Part shown: positions 5,292 through 8,217 of the stretch, one piece after another | Layout of the letters: each line of letters starts with the position of its first letter | How positions within the stretch are numbered: position 1 is the first letter of the stretch | NCBI GenBank assembly: GCA_041654215.1 | Contig: JBAZDY010000071.1 | Span: forward strand, 1-8,217 | Source: Undivivens sp041654215 | Lineage (GTDB): Bacteria; Omnitrophota; Gorgyraeia; Gygaellales; Profunditerraquicolaceae | Direction of reading: 5' to 3' | Length of the DNA: 8,217 nt | Made by a program: the position numbers and the translations under genes | Notes under the pieces: model-generated | Told to the model about the DNA's origin: nothing | What the model saw: only the letters and a program-made list of their open reading frames with translations | Database searches by the model: none

Positions 5292-7214
5292 TCAATACTT
5301 CTTTAACCCCTTCAATTGTAACTCCGGCCGGTTCGCCGCCGCTCCCCCGGATGCGGGCCTGACCGCCTTCTCTCCGCCGGGTGGGGATTTTTCATCCCGG
5401 CTCTCCGAAGGTGTTATTTTCTGCATCCTGCGGTTTAATATATCTTCCTTCATGCTGTCCGTGAGGACATCGGGCGAGACCCATTTCTCCGGCTCCATCC
5501 CGGATGCCATAGCCTCTCCCGTGACTATGTGGGGCGTGAGAAAGATGACCAATTCCGTCTTCTTATGCAGCGAAGCCTTGCCGCCGAAAAGTCCGCCGAT
5601 CACCGGTATCTTAGACAATAAAGGCACTCCGGTTATGTCGTTTCTCTTATCGTCTTTCATCAATCCGGCGATCATGATCATCGAACCGTCCTTTACCTTG
5701 ACAACGGTCTCGGCTTCCGAAGTTTCGACAATAGGCACGATACTTCCCAGACCGGTCTTAAGCGTCTCCCTGACCGAACTGACTTCCGGCTTTATCTTCA
5801 AGGTAACAAAACCGTCCTGGTTTATGCTCGGAGAAACGTTAAGCTTCACCCCCACGTCTATAAACTGGATGCTTTCGGAAGTAACGGTGGTGGTGTCTCC
5901 CTGGCTCAAAGTCTGGGTCACGTAAGCCTCCCTCGCCCCGACCATTACCTTTGCCTCCTGGTTATTGACAGCGGTAATGCGGGGGCTGGAGAGTATCTTG
6001 GTCTCGCCGTAAGTCTGCAGCAGCTGCAAGGTGGCGGTATAATCGTCGTCATTCAGCACGCCCATGGTCATCTTCAGGCTATCCGCGGTCAACAAAGGAG
6101 ACGGAGTAAAAGAAGGAGAGGCGGGAAAAGTCCCCGCGAACTTCAAGGAATCGCTGAACACCTCTTCCCAGTTGATGCCGCGCTGGTATTCGTCCTTCAG
6201 GGTAATCTGGACTATCTCCGCCTCGATGAATACCTGGCGGCTGGCTTCGTCGAATGCCTTGACCATGCGCCGGATCTTCTTCATTTTATCCGGGAGGTCA
6301 GAAACGACAAGCTTACTGGACCTCTCATCCACGTATACCTCTCCGGCGCCTCCGGTTATCACGTTCGACAACTGCGCCTTTATGTCCGCGGCCTTTGCGT
6401 ACTTGAGATCGAAGACCTCGGTTTGCAGCGGCTGGTCAAGGTCTTCGACGGTCTTCTCCATGAGATCCAATTTTTCGGGAATGTCTATCAAAAGCAGGGT
6501 GCCGGAAGTCTCGTCGGCGATGATCTTGCCTATATCCGACTTGACCAGGCTCAACGCGTTGAAGACGTTTGAAGGTTTGGCGTATCTCAGCTTTATGCTC
6601 CTGAAACCGCGTTTTTCATTGAACCTTCTGCCGTAGAGCTTTTCATACTCGGCGGAGGTCATTATATTGACTATATTCCCTTTTTTGTCGCAGGCAAGGT
6701 CCTGGCTCATCAGAATGACATCCAGGGCGTCTTCGAAGGTAAGTGAATTCATGAAGATATTCACCCTGCCGGCGACGCTTTTGCTCGGCACGATGGTGAG
6801 GTTCATCTTCATGGAGAGAATACGGAACAATTCCACGATATCTATCCCTTTCAGATCAAGGGATATTCTTTCCCCGGAGGTCTTGACCCCGTCCAGCTTG
6901 GCCGCGGCATCCGCCGTTCCGGCTTCCGGCGGCACATCCGCACTGCCGGACCGCGGCGCAGTGTCGGCTGGGGCAGACCCGGGTAAAGATTGTCCGGGGC
7001 CCGCAGGCGCTTGTCCGTTCTCCGGACGGATGTCCGCCGGGCCTATCGGCGTTTCTCCGGGCGAACCGGCCGGCGGAGGAGATTCGGAGACTCCCCCGGA
7101 TTGATCGGTGGGAGGATCCGCGGAAAAAACCGGGAAGCAGACAGCCGTCAAAAGAAAAGAAAACACGGCTATCCTTAACCGCCTCGACAATCTGCATCCT
7201 GGATTGATCGGCAT
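5292..7214 (-). CDS. Outer-membrane secretin, GspD/PilQ family
   Basis: This 640-residue protein forms the outer-membrane channel of a type II secretion or type IV pilus system. Signal peptide: about 1-31. A low-complexity Pro/Gly/Ala/Ser linker spans 33-115. An STN/N0-like domain (ISLDLKGIDIVELFRIL, 117-185) precedes two secretin N-domains (206-260, SIKLRYAKPSNVFNAL; 266-323, EVFDLKYAKAADIKAQL). The secretin core is 327-565, with hallmarks ILSSPRITAVNNQEAKVMVG (407-426), VPLLSKIPVIGGLFG (530-544) and ELVIFLTPHIV (554-564). A charged, Pro-rich tail of about 75 residues follows. The ATG at 7214 has no clear Shine-Dalgarno. A TTG at 7190 has AGGA 6 nt upstream and would still leave a full signal peptide, so the start could be eight codons later. 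The gap from the GspC-like gene is 34 nt. The core appears intact. Confidence 0.95.
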   Translation of the reverse strand: MPINPGCRLSRRLRIAVFSFLLTAVCFPVFSADPPTDQSGGVSESPPPAGSPGETPIGPADIRPENGQAPAGPGQSLPGSAPADTAPRSGSADVPPEAGTADAAAKLDGVKTSGERISLDLKGIDIVELFRILSMKMNLTIVPSKSVAGRVNIFMNSLTFEDALDVILMSQDLACDKKGNIVNIMTSAEYEKLYGRRFNEKRGFRSIKLRYAKPSNVFNALSLVKSDIGKIIADETSGTLLLIDIPEKLDLMEKTVEDLDQPLQTEVFDLKYAKAADIKAQLSNVITGGAGEVYVDERSSKLVVSDLPDKMKKIRRMVKAFDEASRQVFIEAEIVQITLKDEYQRGINWEEVFSDSLKFAGTFPASPSFTPSPLLTADSLKMTMGVLNDDDYTATLQLLQTYGETKILSSPRITAVNNQEAKVMVGAREAYVTQTLSQGDTTTVTSESIQFIDVGVKLNVSPSINQDGFVTLKIKPEVSSVRETLKTGLGSIVPIVETSEAETVVKVKDGSMIMIAGLMKDDKRNDITGVPLLSKIPVIGGLFGGKASLHKKTELVIFLTPHIVTGEAMASGMEPEKWVSPDVLTDSMKEDILNRRMQKITPSESRDEKSPPGGEKAVRPASGGAAANRPELQLKGLKKY

Positions 7215-7248
7215 AATTAGTTTTAGGAAAAACGGCGGCGGGGTCCCT

Positions 7249-7866
7249 TCATCGGAGTTCCCATTCCCTGCCGTCCTTGCTTAATACCACCTTATCCGCG
7301 TATATCTTCCTGACCTTAAGGTCGTTGACGGAATCGCCGTCGTTGAGCAAATAGGTCTTGGCATTCTTGGTATCTTCAACCATGGCCTGAGGTTTCTCGG
7401 ACCACAGGATACCGACCAGTTTCAAAGTGCTGACCGCCTGGGCCGTTTCCGCGGAAAGCAAGTTCTCCGCCTTGGCAGGCTCTACGGAAAATATATTGTG
7501 CTTTCCCGCCGAGCCAAGCAGATCTTTGAATGCCGGAGCTTTTTCCGCCGCGGCCACGGGATGAACATCCGCCGTTCCGCGGGAAAGGGCCTTCTTGAGC
7601 CTCACCGATGAATCGCTTGAAACGGATACGTAATCATACAACAAAAACAAAGTGACCAACACCGCGGAGACAACGGACAGTTGGACCGCCGTTCTCAAAG
7701 TGAAACCCCCGGCTGGGAACTGCGGAAAACGGAAGGCGGCGCTATCCGCGTTTTCTTTGCCTCCGGCACCCACCAGGGGACGCCTGACGGCGCCGGACGC
7801 CTGATTACCGGGGTTCTCTATTATCTTCAGCAGCCTTTCTTCCGGGGTCAGATTCTTATTTTCCAT
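7249..7866 (-). CDS. GspC/PilP-like inner-membrane anchor of the secretin system
   Basis: The 205-residue protein has a cytoplasmic N-terminus (1-55) starting MENKNLTPEERLLKIIENPG, one transmembrane helix at about 58-79, a variable periplasmic linker, and a C-terminal beta-rich domain at about 145-205. NIFSVEP (124-130) and STLKLVGILWSEKPQAMVED followed by NDGDSVNDLKVRKIYADKVV match the homology region of GspC/PulC and PilP-like proteins. In those families this region links the inner-membrane platform to the N-domains of the secretin, the product of the next gene. There is no PDZ domain. It starts 6 nt after the ExeA-like stop, and a perfect 14-bp palindrome (7865-7878) spans the junction. 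No Shine-Dalgarno is apparent. GspC and PilP cannot be told apart with confidence. Confidence 0.88.
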   Translation of the reverse strand: MENKNLTPEERLLKIIENPGNQASGAVRRPLVGAGGKENADSAAFRFPQFPAGGFTLRTAVQLSVVSAVLVTLFLLYDYVSVSSDSSVRLKKALSRGTADVHPVAAAEKAPAFKDLLGSAGKHNIFSVEPAKAENLLSAETAQAVSTLKLVGILWSEKPQAMVEDTKNAKTYLLNDGDSVNDLKVRKIYADKVVLSKDGREWELR

Positions 7867-7872
7867 ATGATA

Positions 7873-8217
7873 TCATATATTTGCCGTGGCCGCCGTAAGT
7901 TTTACATCATTATTTATGATATCCCAGATAACCCTCGCGTCAACCGAAACCCGGTTGGACATAATCAAAGCCTTGAGCGCGTTGTGACAAAGCATTGATA
8001 TCCTGCGCGGGTACCCTTTAGTATAGCGGTGTATTTCGGCTATCGCGTCGTTTGTGAACAGACTGCCTCTTGAATTGAACCCGGCAACTTTCAACCGGTA
8101 ATTGATCATCTCTTTTGTCTCCCTCTCATCCAGCGGATTAAGCATGTATTTCAGGCTTATCCTGTCCCAGAGATTGGGCATCTGGTTAAGTTTCGGCAGC
8201 ACCTCCAGCTGAGACAA
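7873..8217 (-). CDS. ExeA/GspA-like AAA+ ATPase, C-terminal fragment
   Basis: The last 114 codons or so of a gene that enters from beyond the window. The first in-window codon is an internal TTG, not a start. The sequence matches the C-terminal part of ExeA-type ATPases: the lead-in QLEVLPKLNQMPNLWDRI, then LNPLDERETKEMINYRLKVAG, then LFTNDAIAEIHRYTKGYPRR, whose arginines fit the sensor 2 position, and ISMLCHNAL. The Walker A and B motifs would lie outside the window. ExeA proteins help a secretin cross or bind peptidoglycan during assembly, which fits the GspC-like and secretin genes following in the same direction. The extension AATANI at the end is unremarkable. Confidence 0.88.
   Translation of the reverse strand: MSQLEVLPKLNQMPNLWDRISLKYMLNPLDERETKEMINYRLKVAGFNSRGSLFTNDAIAEIHRYTKGYPRRISMLCHNALKALIMSNRVSVDARVIWDIINNDVKLTAATANI

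Overview
All supported genes in this window lie on the minus strand, so the biological order runs from high to low coordinates. GC content is moderate, overlaps are tight (ATGA, GTGA), and GTG and TTG starts occur. Together, an ExeA-type ATPase, a GspC/PilP-like anchor, a secretin, coiled-coil TPR proteins and a REP-associated tyrosine transposase (RAYT) relative point to a diderm, Gram-negative-type bacterium. The N-terminal 'LTPEERLLKIIE' stretch of the GspC-like protein and the RAYT with a membrane tail remind me of uncultivated Omnitrophota (former OP3). That placement is a guess from memory, not a demonstrated assignment.

Region 1 (8217-5292) is a secretion or pilus envelope cassette: the C-terminal end of an ExeA/GspA-like AAA+ ATPase, a single-pass GspC/PilP-like protein, and a 640-residue secretin. 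Spacings are 6 and 34 nt, which looks like one operon. Region 2 (5291-4937) is intergenic and holds REP-like repeat fragments.

Region 3 (4936-3687) is a two-gene unit with a 4-nt overlap. Both genes encode an exported or anchored coiled-coil protein ending in two TPRs. Region 4 (3686-3430) is an array of short hairpins with a 26-nt direct repeat. Region 5 (3429-2130) carries a small membrane-anchored coiled-coil protein and a membrane-anchored transglutaminase-like protein with a visible Cys/His/Asp triad.

Region 6 (2129-1608) is a 522-bp non-coding stretch and the most interesting part. Reading on the minus strand it holds an inverted pair of REP-like units, a perfect 12-bp-stem palindrome, a good sigma70-type promoter, an RNA that looks like a GEMM-I cyclic-di-GMP riboswitch aptamer (GGCAAAC, GNRA-capped hairpin, GCGCAAAG core), and an intrinsic terminator that could be its expression platform. 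Region 7 (1607-1) is the controlled operon: a RAYT-like HUH protein fused to a transmembrane helix and a coiled coil, an exported four-cysteine protein overlapping it by 4 nt, and the start of a third gene leaving the window.

The main hypothesis is that a cyclic dinucleotide riboswitch controls a membrane-tethered, transposase-derived protein, in a locus that also carries REP-like repeats and a secretin system. The gene calls are solid. The riboswitch is a motif-based call that needs a covariance-model search, and any link between the repeats and the RAYT-like protein is inference.
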